From Runella slithyformis DSM 19594 (GTDB lineage Bacteria > Bacteroidota > Bacteroidia > Cytophagales > Spirosomataceae): a DNA stretch of 64,000 nucleotides. The stretch lies in assembly GCF_000218895.1 (NCBI RefSeq), contig NC_015703.1, positions 3,981,001 through 4,045,000 on the forward strand, in the 5' to 3' direction. A model generated the notes under the pieces. The model made no database searches. It saw nothing but the letters and a program-made list of their open reading frames with translations, and was not told the origin of the DNA. A program made the position numbers and the translations under genes. This document shows positions 25,152 through 34,602 of this stretch, piece by piece; position 1 is the stretch's first letter; each line of letters opens with the position of its first letter.

Positions 25152-25689
25152 GAATCTCCACGATCGTTGTATCCCAACCCATCCGCAGGAGGGCGTCGTT
25201 GCCTTTGGGGAATTGGATGGAGAAGGTCTCAATGGGCGCTTCGGATTTCGTTGAAGGGACCGTAAAACGGGCCACGTCGTTGGCCTGATTGTATTTAAAA
25301 GCACCCCAATAATCAAGGTCTGAGTTCAGAATGATGGTCCATTCGGTTTCGCCGGGGATGGTAAAGAGCGAATAGGTGCCCGCTTTTATCTTTTTGCCCT
25401 GAATGGTGGCGTCCTGATAAAACTTGATCTCGGTATTTTCGTTGGCACCGGTTCGCCATACTTTTCCATACGGCACCAGTTTGCCAAATACTTCACGACC
25501 GTTTTTGGCGGGGCGGCTATAAATAATGCGAACCAATGCTTTTTCCCCTTCTTTGCGGTCGTGCGCAAAATTGTCGGGAAAATAGGCGGCGTCCATTGTG
25601 CTTTTGTCAGGGTTTCGGAACCCCTGTGCGTAGGCTCCCGCCGTGAGTAGACTTAACAGGCAATACAGCAGTAAAGTGGTCTTTTTCAT
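25138..25689 (-). CDS. Secreted DUF2911 protein
   Basis: 183 aa with a signal peptide ending A-Y-A-Q near residue 22. The mature part contains the DUF2911 pattern: V-R-I-I-Y-S-R-P-A-K-N-G-R-E-V-F-G, V-P-Y-G-K-V-W-R-T-G-A-N-E-N-T-E-I and G-T-Y-S-L-F-T-I-P-G. The family is common in Bacteroidota, probably periplasmic, and without a proven biochemical role. It ends inside the 3' end of the convergent DUF1080 gene. Confidence 0.88.
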   Translation of the reverse strand: MKKTTLLLYCLLSLLTAGAYAQGFRNPDKSTMDAAYFPDNFAHDRKEGEKALVRIIYSRPAKNGREVFGKLVPYGKVWRTGANENTEIKFYQDATIQGKKIKAGTYSLFTIPGETEWTIILNSDLDYWGAFKYNQANDVARFTVPSTKSEAPIETFSIQFPKGNDALLRMGWDTTIVEIPITF

Positions 25690-25813
25690 AGTATTTGTTT
25701 TTAGAAGTTAAAGATTTTTGTCGAAAAAAGGAAGAACGGAATAAGGAGAACGAAACGATAGAACTGACTTTGAACAATCCTTTTTCCGTATTCCATTTTT
25801 CCGTTTCTCCATA

Positions 25814-27169
25814 TCATCGCATACTCGGGCGCGGCAACACCGGCAGGCTTTCGTGGCCTTCTTCGCCCACGGCTTGCACCGCAAAAAAATAATTGTCTTT
25901 GGAATAAGGTAAGGTCAGTCCGTTTTTGTCGGTAAAAAACTTCTTTTGCCAAAACGGCATGTGCGTTTCGCGCATGAGTACGTAGTAGCCTTTTACCTTG
26001 CCTGCTTTGGGCGTTTGCCAAAAGAGGGAGGTGGTATTGGTAAGATTGCGGGCTTCGAGCGTCACGTTTTGGGGCATGGAGGGTGCCTTAGCCAGGTTGG
26101 CCAGCGAAGCCAAATTCAGGCAGGTGTTTTTGCGCAGGTATTCAAAATCCATGTTTTTGGCGTAGTCGCCGTATTCAACGCCTTTTTCCGTGCGCAGGTC
26201 CTGGTGCTGATTGTTAAAGTTTTCGTTCATTTCGGTGATCCGTACCGCCGCAAAATCGCGGTTGACAAACGGCGTATGGTCGCCGCCGCGCAGGTAGCGA
26301 TCGTTGCGATAGATGAGCCGTACTTCCAGATTATCCACGTAGCGCTCGCCTACTTCTTTGACGTACCGCGCCAGGGTCCGGGCCTTCCCGTCGTTTTCGG
26401 CACCGTATTGCCGAATGCCCGCGGCGCGTTTGTCCGTCTCAAAGCCTGAAAGGCCTTCGCTGAAAATACGGATTTTCGTATTGTCGATCAGGCGCGTATC
26501 GTGGCTGTGGTTGGAGCCCATGATGTCGTTATTAAGTAAAGCTTCGAGGTTCCATTTTTCGGTTCGGGCGCGCTCGGCCAAGCGTTCGGCACCCAGCAGC
26601 CCCTGCTCTTCACCGCTGACGGCCACAAAAATGATCGTAGCGGGAAAGGAATATTTGCTCATGACACGGGCCAATTCGATCACTGCCGCCGTGCCGCTAC
26701 CGTCGTCATTGGCTCCGGGGGCGTCGGCGGTGCGGTTGCTGACATCGCTCACGCGGCTGTCGATGTGCCCGCTGACCATGAAAATGCGGTCGTCGTTGGG
26801 GTCGGTACCCTTGAGGGTAGCCATGACGTTGCCGATTTCCTGCGGTTGGTCTACGCGCCGTCCGTCGGGTTGCAGCATCCAGGTATCAATGGTGGCGGTC
26901 ATGCGCCCGCCCGATTGTTTGGCAAATGTATTGAAACGGCTCAATACCCACTGCCGCGCCGCGCCGATGCCGCGTTTGGAATCGGCGACGGTGCTCATGG
27001 TATGGCGGGTGCCGAAACTGACGAGTTTGTCGATGTGATTGCGCAGGCTGTCGGGCGATACTTCCGCCAGCATGGCAGAAATGGCCGGGTCGCGTTGAAT
27101 GACCTGCTGGGCAGAGCCTGTAAACGCAAAAAGGGTACAGAAGAGAAGGAGGGTAGCGGTTTTTTTCAT
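25814..27169 (-). CDS. Secreted M28-family zinc aminopeptidase/carboxypeptidase
   Basis: 451 aa with a signal peptide (cut near G-S-A-Q). The M28 zinc site shows in M-V-S-G-H-I-D-S-R, A-N-D-D-G-S-G-T-A-A-V (bridging Asp) and V-S-G-E-E-Q-G-L-L-G-A-E (catalytic Glu pair). Further ligands lie in L-N-N-D-I-M-G-S and G-G-D-H-T-P-F. A fibronectin-III-like tail (about 355-451) follows. Likely a periplasmic or extracellular exopeptidase for nutrient peptides. It lies 124 bp upstream of the DUF2911 gene on the same strand; co-transcription is possible. Confidence 0.9.
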   Translation of the reverse strand: MKKTATLLLFCTLFAFTGSAQQVIQRDPAISAMLAEVSPDSLRNHIDKLVSFGTRHTMSTVADSKRGIGAARQWVLSRFNTFAKQSGGRMTATIDTWMLQPDGRRVDQPQEIGNVMATLKGTDPNDDRIFMVSGHIDSRVSDVSNRTADAPGANDDGSGTAAVIELARVMSKYSFPATIIFVAVSGEEQGLLGAERLAERARTEKWNLEALLNNDIMGSNHSHDTRLIDNTKIRIFSEGLSGFETDKRAAGIRQYGAENDGKARTLARYVKEVGERYVDNLEVRLIYRNDRYLRGGDHTPFVNRDFAAVRITEMNENFNNQHQDLRTEKGVEYGDYAKNMDFEYLRKNTCLNLASLANLAKAPSMPQNVTLEARNLTNTTSLFWQTPKAGKVKGYYVLMRETHMPFWQKKFFTDKNGLTLPYSKDNYFFAVQAVGEEGHESLPVLPRPSMR

Positions 27170-27303
27170 ACGGTTTGGGGAAAAAGTTGACGAAATCCTA
27201 CGAACACAAGAATGTCTGACGATAAAAGGTTTGCCAATTTCTGTATTATGAGACGAACACAGGTTTTTTACGATTGTACAGGGGGAATAAAGTTACGGCA
27301 ATC

Positions 27304-27545
27304 AGGGTTAAAACCCTTGCTGACAGCAGGCATTTGTTTCCCCCGGCCTAAAGGCACGGGGTTGTAGGAGAGTTGCCCTTTCATTTCTAAAGGTTGAGGA
27401 AGCATTATTGGTTGGGTATCTCTTATCTCACTCTTTTAACCCCTGCCTTTAGGCTGGGGCAATCAACATCCGTACTACTGTCAAAGGGCTTTAGCCCTGA
27501 TACTTTTTCTATTCAATGTCACTTTTGGACAAGGGCTTTAGCCCT
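27304..27545. repeat. Cluster of REP-like palindromes in a 384-bp intergenic region
   Basis: The gap 27170-27553 has no gene. It holds five short palindromes: AGGGTTAAAACCCT (27304-27317), CCCCGGCC..GGCACGGGG (27340-27361), CCCCTGCCTTTAGGCTGGGG (27440-27459) and AGGGCTTTAGCCCT twice (27485-27498, 27532-27545). The last two lie in an almost identical ~17-bp context. This is the form of dispersed REP elements. They could also fold as terminators for the DUF3472 gene. Confidence 0.7.
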
Positions 27546-27553
27546 GAACTTTT

Positions 27554-28873
27554 CTACGGCAACGCTGAAAAGTTGATCTCCGGCATTTTATTCACTGCCG
27601 CCCTTTTAAAAGTACCGTCGAGCGGGACAAAATCGTTGAAAAAACCGCAGTTGCGCAGGTAAAAATGACCGTTGGAAAGACCGCCTGCGTAGTCTTTCCG
27701 GTAATTTTTGCGTGCGGTGGCGTCCCCGGTAAATTTGGCTTCGGTGAGTTCCAGCCACCGGCCGTTCACCGTACGTACCCATTGGTTAGCATACAGTCCC
27801 ATCCGGCCGACATTGCCTGTGTCGGGGATAAAATTTTCCAGAAAGGAGTGCAAAGACTTCAAATACGCTGACGTTTTGGGGCGTTTAAAACTCGCAATGA
27901 GTCGCCATTGATTTTCTTCCGGCGCAAAAAAGTAGGCGCTATACGTGGTATAACTGTCGGCGGTGGGTTTGCCCTGAAGTAAAAATCGGTATGTATTGCC
28001 GGCTTTCCAGGAGTACTTTAAGTAACTCTGTCCCCCCGCCCCTTCGTTGCCGAATTCGCCCGTGTAGACGTCCTGACCTTTTTTGAGCAATCGGATTTTC
28101 TGATCGTCGGGTATTGCTTCGGGATTGTCGGTTTTGAACGGACTCCACACCGAAAACAAAATTCGACGCTCGGTGGAGGAGTTGACCTGTATTCCGAAAT
28201 AACCTTCCGCAAAGCCGTTGGCCATGAAGTAAGAACCGATCACGTCCTGTCCTTCGGGAATGGTGAGTTCGTTGTAAAACCACTCAATGTCCTCATTGGG
28301 AGGGAGGGTGTATTTTAAATGGACTGACGGTCCGCGGCGTCCCCAGTAAAAATAATTGTCTGTGTTATCTTTCACGAAGACCGTTTCGGTACTGACGGCG
28401 CTTCCGCTGAGGCTGATGCTTTGGACGGAGCCAAAAGTCGCGCCTTTTTTCGTGATTCCCTGTAAATCAATGGGCAGGTATCCCGCCTTTTTGATGTTCC
28501 ATTCTCCCACAAAATACTCATTTAGCCCCTCCGAAGAGGCTGTAAAAGAAAGGGTTTTGCCCATGAGAGTCGTTTGATAGACAGTTCCTTCGCTTGCGGT
28601 CAGCGTCACGGAAAGTTTCAGTTGCCCCGGTTGACTGATTCTCACGTAAGTACGACATACGGTTTGCGGATTCGTCCATTGAGTCAAGCCTTCTTTGGTT
28701 ATTTTTTCCGTTGAGGCAGCGTTGAGCAGCCACGCATTGCCGCCAATGGGAACGGTCACTTTGTTGGTTTCGTGGCCGATAGGTGCCGCTGGGGCCATGA
28801 GTGAGCATTTGCCCCCCGCTGAAATAAGGAAAAGAAGGCCGGGAATTAAATAAATGAGAAAGGGGCGTTTCAT
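27554..28873 (-). CDS. Secreted DUF5077/DUF3472-domain protein
   Basis: 439 aa. The N-terminus has a signal peptide/lipobox-like stretch ending near G-G-K-C (Cys23). A beta-sandwich (about 40-165) with I-P-I-G/V-P-I-G-G-N-A-W and G-Y-L-P-I-D-L-Q-G corresponds to DUF5077. Residues about 175-435 match DUF3472: F-Y-W-G-R-R-G-P-S-V-H-L, F-Y-N-E-L-T-I-P, S-Y-F-M-A-N-G-F-A-E-G-Y-F-G-I-Q, and R-N-C-G-F-F-N-D. Such proteins are exported and may bind or process glycans. No catalytic residues are established. Confidence 0.82.
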   Translation of the reverse strand: MKRPFLIYLIPGLLFLISAGGKCSLMAPAAPIGHETNKVTVPIGGNAWLLNAASTEKITKEGLTQWTNPQTVCRTYVRISQPGQLKLSVTLTASEGTVYQTTLMGKTLSFTASSEGLNEYFVGEWNIKKAGYLPIDLQGITKKGATFGSVQSISLSGSAVSTETVFVKDNTDNYFYWGRRGPSVHLKYTLPPNEDIEWFYNELTIPEGQDVIGSYFMANGFAEGYFGIQVNSSTERRILFSVWSPFKTDNPEAIPDDQKIRLLKKGQDVYTGEFGNEGAGGQSYLKYSWKAGNTYRFLLQGKPTADSYTTYSAYFFAPEENQWRLIASFKRPKTSAYLKSLHSFLENFIPDTGNVGRMGLYANQWVRTVNGRWLELTEAKFTGDATARKNYRKDYAGGLSNGHFYLRNCGFFNDFVPLDGTFKRAAVNKMPEINFSALP

Positions 28874-29079
28874 GCCTGATGGGGTTGATAATGGATAAAA
28901 AACAAAGGAATTCTGCTCATAAAACTACCGTAAGGTTGCTCGATTGACTGAAAAGGCAAATCGGGGCGGACCTTGCTCACATGGGGAAAATCTGCCTTTT
29001 TATTGGATAAAAATAAGATATTCCGCTGCCGGCATACTTGTTTAAGGCGTTGGTCAACAATCAATTAAGCGAAGCGACC

Positions 29080-29616
29080 ATGAGCACTACGGCTGATTTG
29101 GAACTCATTGAAGAAGCCTATACTTCTTCCAAACCGTTGGATTTACAACGCCCTGTTACCTTGAAAATCAACGGTACCGAACGCAGGCTTGAGCTGGCCC
29201 CCTGGACCACCCTGCTCGACGCCCTGCGTGAATACCTGGACCTGACAGGCACCAAAAAAGGCTGTGACCACGGTCAATGCGGGGCGTGTACGGTATTGGT
29301 GGACGGAAAAAGAATCAATTCGTGCCTGACGCTGGCGGTCATGAAAGAAGGTGCGGAAATTACGACCATCGAAGGCTTGTCGCACGGCGATGAAATGCAT
29401 CCGTTGCAAGAGGCTTTTATTGAAAATGACGCTTTTCAATGCGGCTATTGTACCCCCGGACAAATCTGCTCAGCCGTTGGACTCCTCAACGAAGGGCGCG
29501 TGAAAACCAAAGAAGACATTCGGGAACTCATGAGCGGGAATATCTGCCGTTGCGGAGCCTATACCAATATTGTAAAGGCCATTGAACAAACCATGCAAAC
29601 CTCACTAACCGCATGA
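29080..29616 (+). CDS. Molybdenum hydroxylase 2Fe-2S subunit (PaoA/YagT-like)
   Basis: 178 aa from ATG 29080; the frame extends to a TTG at 29038 but the ATG is preferred. The plant-type cluster is Cys62, Cys67, Cys70, Cys82 (G-C-D-H-G-Q-C-G-A-C). The second, helical-domain cluster is Cys121, Cys124, Cys156, Cys158 (C-G-Y-C...C-R-C). It passes electrons from the molybdenum site to FAD. The N-terminus lacks the Tat signal of E. coli PaoA, so the complex is probably cytoplasmic. It overlaps the FAD subunit by ATGA. Confidence 0.92.
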   Translation: MSTTADLELIEEAYTSSKPLDLQRPVTLKINGTERRLELAPWTTLLDALREYLDLTGTKKGCDHGQCGACTVLVDGKRINSCLTLAVMKEGAEITTIEGLSHGDEMHPLQEAFIENDAFQCGYCTPGQICSAVGLLNEGRVKTKEDIRELMSGNICRCGAYTNIVKAIEQTMQTSLTA

Positions 29617-30638
29617 ACAGCTTTTCATATACCCGAGCACAGGATGTCTCTTCGGCCGTAGGAGAATTGGGACATAACCAACGCGCGAAATTTATCGCGG
29701 GCGGCACCAACCTGATTGATCTGATGAAGGAAAATGTCATGCACCCTACGCATTTGGTGGACATTAATTCGTTGCCGTTGGCTGCCATTGAAGAAATGAG
29801 AGAAGGCGGTTTGCGATTGGGTGCCCTCATGACCAACGCCGACACGGCGTATCACCCATGGGTGCAGGAGCGCTATCCCTTGCTGTCGAAAGCCATTTTG
29901 GCGGGTGCTTCGCCGCAGTTGCGCAATATGGCTACCAATGGCGGCAACCTGATGCAGCGTACCCGTTGCTACTATTTTTATGATGTAGCCACTCCCTGCA
30001 ACAAACGCGAGCCCGGTACCGGGTGTTCGGCCATCAATGGTTATAACCGCATTCATGCCATTTTGGGCGCGAGTGAGTCCTGTATCGCTACTCACCCCTC
30101 AGATATGTGCGTGGCGTTGGCCGCGCTGGAAGCAGTAGTGCGCGTAACGGGGAAATACGGAGAGCGTACCATCCCTTTTGCTGATTTTCATCGGTTGCCG
30201 GGCGAGATGCCGCACATTGATAATACCCTTCAACCGGATGAACTGATCCTGTCCATTGATCTGCCGGCTAACGGGTTTGCCCAACACAATGCCTACCTTA
30301 AGCTCCGCGACCGGCACAGTTATGCGTTTGCCCTGGTATCGGTGGCTGCAGGGCTTGAACTGGAAGGCGGTATCATCACCGATGCGCGTCTTGCGCTGGG
30401 CGGTGTGGCCCATAAGCCGTGGCGTGACCGGGAAGCTGAAATGATGCTGAAAGGTCAGCCCGCTACGGAAGAAAATTTTCACAAGGCGGCAGAAACGGTG
30501 ATCAAAGGAGCCGTTGGATATGAACACAATGCCTTTAAGATCGAACTTGCCCGCCGTGCCATCGTCAGAACGTTAATGGAGGCGGCCAAGGGCACCGACA
30601 ATCATTGGTTCAGTAATGGAATTGAGAAAACTATATAA
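29613..30638 (+). CDS. Molybdenum hydroxylase FAD subunit with PaoB-like 4Fe-4S insertion
   Basis: 341 aa. F-I-A-G-G-T-N-L-I-D-L-M and A-S-P-Q-L-R-N-M-A-T-N-G-G-N are FAD-binding motifs of the CO-dehydrogenase flavoprotein fold. Cys119, Cys129, Cys138 and Cys157 occupy the insertion that in E. coli PaoB holds an extra [4Fe-4S] cluster, which ties this operon to the PaoABC aldehyde oxidoreductase branch rather than to xanthine dehydrogenase proper. Translationally coupled to the gene before it; the molybdenum subunit starts 9 bp after it. Confidence 0.92.
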   Translation: MNSFSYTRAQDVSSAVGELGHNQRAKFIAGGTNLIDLMKENVMHPTHLVDINSLPLAAIEEMREGGLRLGALMTNADTAYHPWVQERYPLLSKAILAGASPQLRNMATNGGNLMQRTRCYYFYDVATPCNKREPGTGCSAINGYNRIHAILGASESCIATHPSDMCVALAALEAVVRVTGKYGERTIPFADFHRLPGEMPHIDNTLQPDELILSIDLPANGFAQHNAYLKLRDRHSYAFALVSVAAGLELEGGIITDARLALGGVAHKPWRDREAEMMLKGQPATEENFHKAAETVIKGAVGYEHNAFKIELARRAIVRTLMEAAKGTDNHWFSNGIEKTI

Positions 30639-30647
30639 GGAATCGAA

Positions 30648-32927
30648 ATGAGCAATTCAACAGCATACATCGGAAAACAAACAAACCGCGTGGAGGGGCG
30701 CGCAAAAGTGACGGGTGCTGCCAAGTATGCGGCGGAATTTAACGCCGAAGGGCTTGCGTACGGCTTTGTCATTTCGAGTGCCGTTACCAAAGGAAAGATC
30801 GTGCAGATCAACGCCGAAGCGGCGTTGAGTGTCGAAGGCGTTCTGCAGGTGTTTACGCACGAAAATCGCCCCAACCTTGCATGGTTTGACTTTAAATACA
30901 AAGACCAGATCGCGCCGCCGGGGTCGCCTTTTCGCCCGTTGTACAACAATGAGATAAAATACAACGGACAGCCGATCGCGCTGGTGGTGGCGGAGACTTT
31001 TGAGTTGGCACGGTATGCCGCCACGCTGGTTCATGTCATCTATGAAATTGAGCCTCACGAAACCAACCTGAAAGAAAAGCAGGAAGAGGCACGCGGGCCC
31101 AAAGCAGGTTTCCTGAACTTGCTCAAACCGCTGCCGCCCAAACCGCGCGGCGCGGCGGGAAAAGCGTTTGACAATGCCCCCGTTCGCGTGCTGACCGAAC
31201 ACGTACACGGCGTAGAGCATCATAATCCGCTGGAATTGTTTGCCACAACCGTAATGCGGGATATCGACGGCAAACTGACCATTTATGACAAAACGCAGGG
31301 AGTGCCCAACAGTCAACTGTACGTAACGCAGGTCTTTGGGTTGTCAAATGACGATGTTCGGGTGTTATCGCCTTTTGTAGGAGGAGGATTTGGGTCGGGG
31401 TTGCGCCCTCAATATCAATTATTTATGGCTGTCATGGCCGCGATAGAGTTGAAGCGCTCGGTGCGGGTATCGCTGACCCGCCAGCAGATGTTTACCTTCG
31501 GGCACCGCCCCACTACCCTGCAATGGGTGGCGCTGGGGGCCTCGGAAGAGGGTAAGCTGGAGGCGGTACTGCACGAAGCGGTTTCGGAAACGTCTCATTT
31601 TGAAGATTATACCGAGACGATCGTCAACTGGTCGGGCTCGGCATATCGCTGCGACAATGTGAAACTTGACTATAAATTGGTGCCGCTTGATATGTATACG
31701 CCCATGGACATGCGCGCTCCGGGAGCGGCTACGGGGGTGCCGGCGCTCGAAAGCGCGATGGACGAGCTTGCGTATAAACTTGGCATGGACCCTGTCCATT
31801 TGCGCCTGAAAAACTACGCCGAATACGACCAAAATACCAATAAGCCTTTTTCCAGTAAAGAACTTCGCGAATGCTACCGTCAAGGGGCGGAGCGGTTTGG
31901 TTGGGCTAACCGAAATCCGGTGCCGGGCTCAATGAAAGACGGGCGTTGGCTGGTGGGCTGGGGCATGGCGGCGGGGGTGTGGGATGCCCAGCAAATGCCC
32001 GCTCGGGCAGAGGCCGTTCTGTCGATCGACGGCAAACTCACTGTATCCAGCGCCACGGCCGATATCGGTACCGGAACGTATACCATCATGACCCAAATCG
32101 CGGCGGAGACATTCGGACTGCCGTTGGAAGATGTTACTTTTAAACTGGGTGATTCAGCCCTGCCCTTGGCTCCCGTACAGGGAGGCTCGTATACAGCGGC
32201 TTCCGTGGGTTCGGCGGTAAAGTCAACCTGTGAGAAGCTGGCTAAAAAACTGTTCAGCCTCGCCCAAAAGCCTAAAAATTCTTTTTTTGCATCGGTAAAA
32301 TGGGAAGAAGTGGAATTGGTCGACGGGCACATTCAATTGAGAAATGACACCTCGCAGAAAATTTCATTTATTGAGATTCTGCGGCAGGGAAAGAAGAACG
32401 GCCTGCAACATAAATCAACTACGATGCCGAACTTGCTGAAACAGCGTAAATACACACGTCATACGCACTCGGCCATCTTTGTGGAGGTAAAAGTAGACCC
32501 CGATTTTGGTACGGTGGTGGTTTCCCGGGTGGTAAGTGCCATTGCCGGCGGACGTATTCTCAATCCCAAAACCGCCCGCAGTCAGATATTGGGGGGAGTG
32601 GTGTGGGGAATCAGTAAGGCGCTCGAAGAGGAGTCGGTAGTCGACCATCGGTTTGGTCGTATCGTTAATCATAACTTAGGCGAATACCACGTTCCGGTCA
32701 ACGCTGATATCTACGATATTGACGTGATCTTTGTGGACGAACACGACGAAATTATCAACCCATTGGGGGTCAAAGGACTCGGAGAGATCGGTATCGTGGG
32801 CGTGCCGGCGGCCATTGCCAATGCTATATTTCACGCCACGGGCAAACGCATTCATGAATTGCCCATCACGCTGGATAAAGTAATGTCGGCTATGGAAGGA
32901 GTCACGGCAGATGAAATTACCGTTTGA
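30648..32927 (+). CDS. Molybdenum-cofactor-binding subunit (PaoC/YagR-like)
   Basis: 759 aa. The N-terminal R-V-E-G-R-A-K-V-T-G-A-A-K-Y opening, the F-V-G-G-G-F-G-S-G motif near 245, M-D-M-R-A-P-G near 353, and G-G-S-Y-T-A-A-S-V-G near 508 are cofactor-contacting motifs. The catalytic Glu is in V-K-G-L-G-E-I-G near 708. It oxidises an aldehyde or N-heterocycle at the molybdenum centre; substrate unknown. Only structural subunits are here: no paoD/xdhC chaperone or cofactor genes lie in the window. Its last 17 bp overlap the endonuclease III gene. Confidence 0.93.
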   Translation: MSNSTAYIGKQTNRVEGRAKVTGAAKYAAEFNAEGLAYGFVISSAVTKGKIVQINAEAALSVEGVLQVFTHENRPNLAWFDFKYKDQIAPPGSPFRPLYNNEIKYNGQPIALVVAETFELARYAATLVHVIYEIEPHETNLKEKQEEARGPKAGFLNLLKPLPPKPRGAAGKAFDNAPVRVLTEHVHGVEHHNPLELFATTVMRDIDGKLTIYDKTQGVPNSQLYVTQVFGLSNDDVRVLSPFVGGGFGSGLRPQYQLFMAVMAAIELKRSVRVSLTRQQMFTFGHRPTTLQWVALGASEEGKLEAVLHEAVSETSHFEDYTETIVNWSGSAYRCDNVKLDYKLVPLDMYTPMDMRAPGAATGVPALESAMDELAYKLGMDPVHLRLKNYAEYDQNTNKPFSSKELRECYRQGAERFGWANRNPVPGSMKDGRWLVGWGMAAGVWDAQQMPARAEAVLSIDGKLTVSSATADIGTGTYTIMTQIAAETFGLPLEDVTFKLGDSALPLAPVQGGSYTAASVGSAVKSTCEKLAKKLFSLAQKPKNSFFASVKWEEVELVDGHIQLRNDTSQKISFIEILRQGKKNGLQHKSTTMPNLLKQRKYTRHTHSAIFVEVKVDPDFGTVVVSRVVSAIAGGRILNPKTARSQILGGVVWGISKALEEESVVDHRFGRIVNHNLGEYHVPVNADIYDIDVIFVDEHDEIINPLGVKGLGEIGIVGVPAAIANAIFHATGKRIHELPITLDKVMSAMEGVTADEITV

Positions 32928-33573
32928 CCTAACGCTCGTACTGGCCCGCATTGAAGAATCCATTCGGGCTTTTCCCAAAGCGGCCATGTTTGAGCTTGCC
33001 GAGCGGGGGTATAGTACTTTATTCGAGCAACTTATTTCCTGTATTATTTCCATTCGTACACTCGACGAAACCACGATTCCCGTCTCGCTGCGGCTTTTTG
33101 CCGCCGCACGTACGCCCGAGGAATTACTGCGTCTGACCCCCGAACAACTCACGGAGCTGCTCTACGGAGCTACCTATCCCGACCAAAAAGCCTACACGAT
33201 GCTGGGCATTGCCAAAGCCGCCGTGGAGCAATACGACCACCGGCTTCCGGCCGATTACGACAGCCTTACCGCGCTCAAAGGCGTGGGACCGAAATGCGCT
33301 AATTTGGCGTTGGGCGTAGCGACGGGGCAGGCGGCCATCAGCGTGGATATACATGTGCATCGGGTGGTCAATCGTTGGGGCTATGTGCAGGCCAACCAAC
33401 CCGAAAAAACATTGAAACAACTCGAAGCCAAAGTGCCCGTGCCGCAGTGGATTGAGATCAATCGTCTGTTGATGCCTTTTGGCAAACACATCTGCACGGG
33501 CACGCTGCCGCGCTGCTCCACCTGTCCGGTGTTGGCATGGTGCGAGCAGGTGGGCGTGACGCAACATCGTTAA
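32911..33573 (+). CDS. nth: Endonuclease III-like DNA glycosylase/AP lyase
   Basis: 220 aa. Helix-hairpin-helix L-K-G-V-G-P-K128-C-A-N gives the catalytic Lys, and S-V-D146-I-H-V gives the catalytic Asp, with the same 18-residue spacing as E. coli Nth (K120/D138). The C-terminal [4Fe-4S] loop is C-x6-C-x2-C-x5-C (near 197-213). It removes oxidised pyrimidines. The start overlaps the molybdenum subunit by 17 bp, which suggests co-translation with a redox enzyme that can make reactive oxygen; that link is inference. Confidence 0.9.
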   Translation: MKLPFDLTLVLARIEESIRAFPKAAMFELAERGYSTLFEQLISCIISIRTLDETTIPVSLRLFAAARTPEELLRLTPEQLTELLYGATYPDQKAYTMLGIAKAAVEQYDHRLPADYDSLTALKGVGPKCANLALGVATGQAAISVDIHVHRVVNRWGYVQANQPEKTLKQLEAKVPVPQWIEINRLLMPFGKHICTGTLPRCSTCPVLAWCEQVGVTQHR

Positions 33574-33594
33574 CCTATCTAAATTATTACAGCC

Positions 33595-34389
33595 ATGAAA
33601 ATCATTGAACGCGACAACGCAATCATTCAGTATACCCGCGACGGCAACGGCGAAACGACGCTGCTCTTTGTCCATGGTTCTTACATTGACCATACCTATT
33701 GGATGGCGCAGATTGACCATTTTACATCTCATTATACCGTCGTCACTTTTGATCTGCCGGGCCATGGAGCGTCGGGGAAAGAGCGAGAAAGTTGGACCGT
33801 GGAGGGCTTCGCGCTGGATGTAATAACGGTCGTGAAAGAGTTGGCCTTACAAAATGTTATCCTCATCGGGCATTCGCTGGCGGCTGACATCAACCTGATG
33901 GCAGCTACCATGGCACCGGAATTGTTTATCGGTTTTATTGCCATTGACTATTACAAAAATGCGGGGTTTCCCTTGGCCGAAGAAGAGCAGGTAAACGAAA
34001 TCAGGAAAAACCTTCGACTGGATTTTGCCGCCACCAATGAGCAATACGCAAGGATGGCCCTTCTTACCCCTCAAACCCCTCCGGATATTACAGACAGCGT
34101 TGTGAAAGCCTACCGAAACGCCTACGCGCCGATGGGTATCCCTACAATGGAGCAGATTTTTGATATATATACCGTGGAGAAGAAGTTGCTGCCACTGTTG
34201 AATTTTAAGCTTTATCTTATCAATGTGGATTATTTACCCACTCAGGAGGAGCCACTGAAAACGTACGCTAAAAGGGGGTATAGCCTGGCGCACATGAAAG
34301 GGACCTCCCATTTTCCGATGATCGAACATCCTCAAAAACTAAATACGTTGTTGGAATCCTTTATTGCTGAAATAGAAGGAAAAGTATAA
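33595..34389 (+). CDS. Alpha/beta-hydrolase
   Basis: 264 aa, cytoplasmic. F-V-H-G-S-Y (oxyanion) near 26, D-L-P-G-H-G near 53, nucleophile I-G-H-S94-L-A, and a C-terminal H-F-P-M-I-E-H-P that supplies the catalytic His near 240. Lid-domain residues lie between about 125 and 190. Esterase, haloperoxidase-like or lactonase activity cannot be told apart. It begins 21 bp after nth and may be the last gene of the molybdenum hydroxylase operon. Confidence 0.85.
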   Translation: MKIIERDNAIIQYTRDGNGETTLLFVHGSYIDHTYWMAQIDHFTSHYTVVTFDLPGHGASGKERESWTVEGFALDVITVVKELALQNVILIGHSLAADINLMAATMAPELFIGFIAIDYYKNAGFPLAEEEQVNEIRKNLRLDFAATNEQYARMALLTPQTPPDITDSVVKAYRNAYAPMGIPTMEQIFDIYTVEKKLLPLLNFKLYLINVDYLPTQEEPLKTYAKRGYSLAHMKGTSHFPMIEHPQKLNTLLESFIAEIEGKV

Positions 34390-34447
34390 AGCAAGGTTTG
34401 AGTGAGGTTGTATATAACTTTAAGTAATGAGGGATAGGTTTTTATGA

Positions 34448-34479
34448 TTGGTGAATGCCGGGGCTTTGCGGTACTTTTG
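34448..34479 (+). promoter_or_regulatory. Bacteroidota-type promoter of the ferredoxin reductase/ferredoxin genes
   Basis: TTG at 34448-34450 and TACTTTTG (TAnnTTTG) at 34472-34479 with a 21-bp spacing fit the -33/-7 consensus. It would give a leader of about 115 nt. An ATTCCTTTAAGGGAAT near-palindrome lies in that leader (34531-34546). Confidence 0.6.
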
Positions 34480-34602
34480 TGGGGAGTTAAAGAACAAAAT
34501 TTACCTTAATTAAACAGCCATGATTTTTTTATTCCTTTAAGGGAATAATTCCGGTGTACTAAACCAATCATTTCATTTTTCTCTATTAAATTACTAAAAG
34601 TT

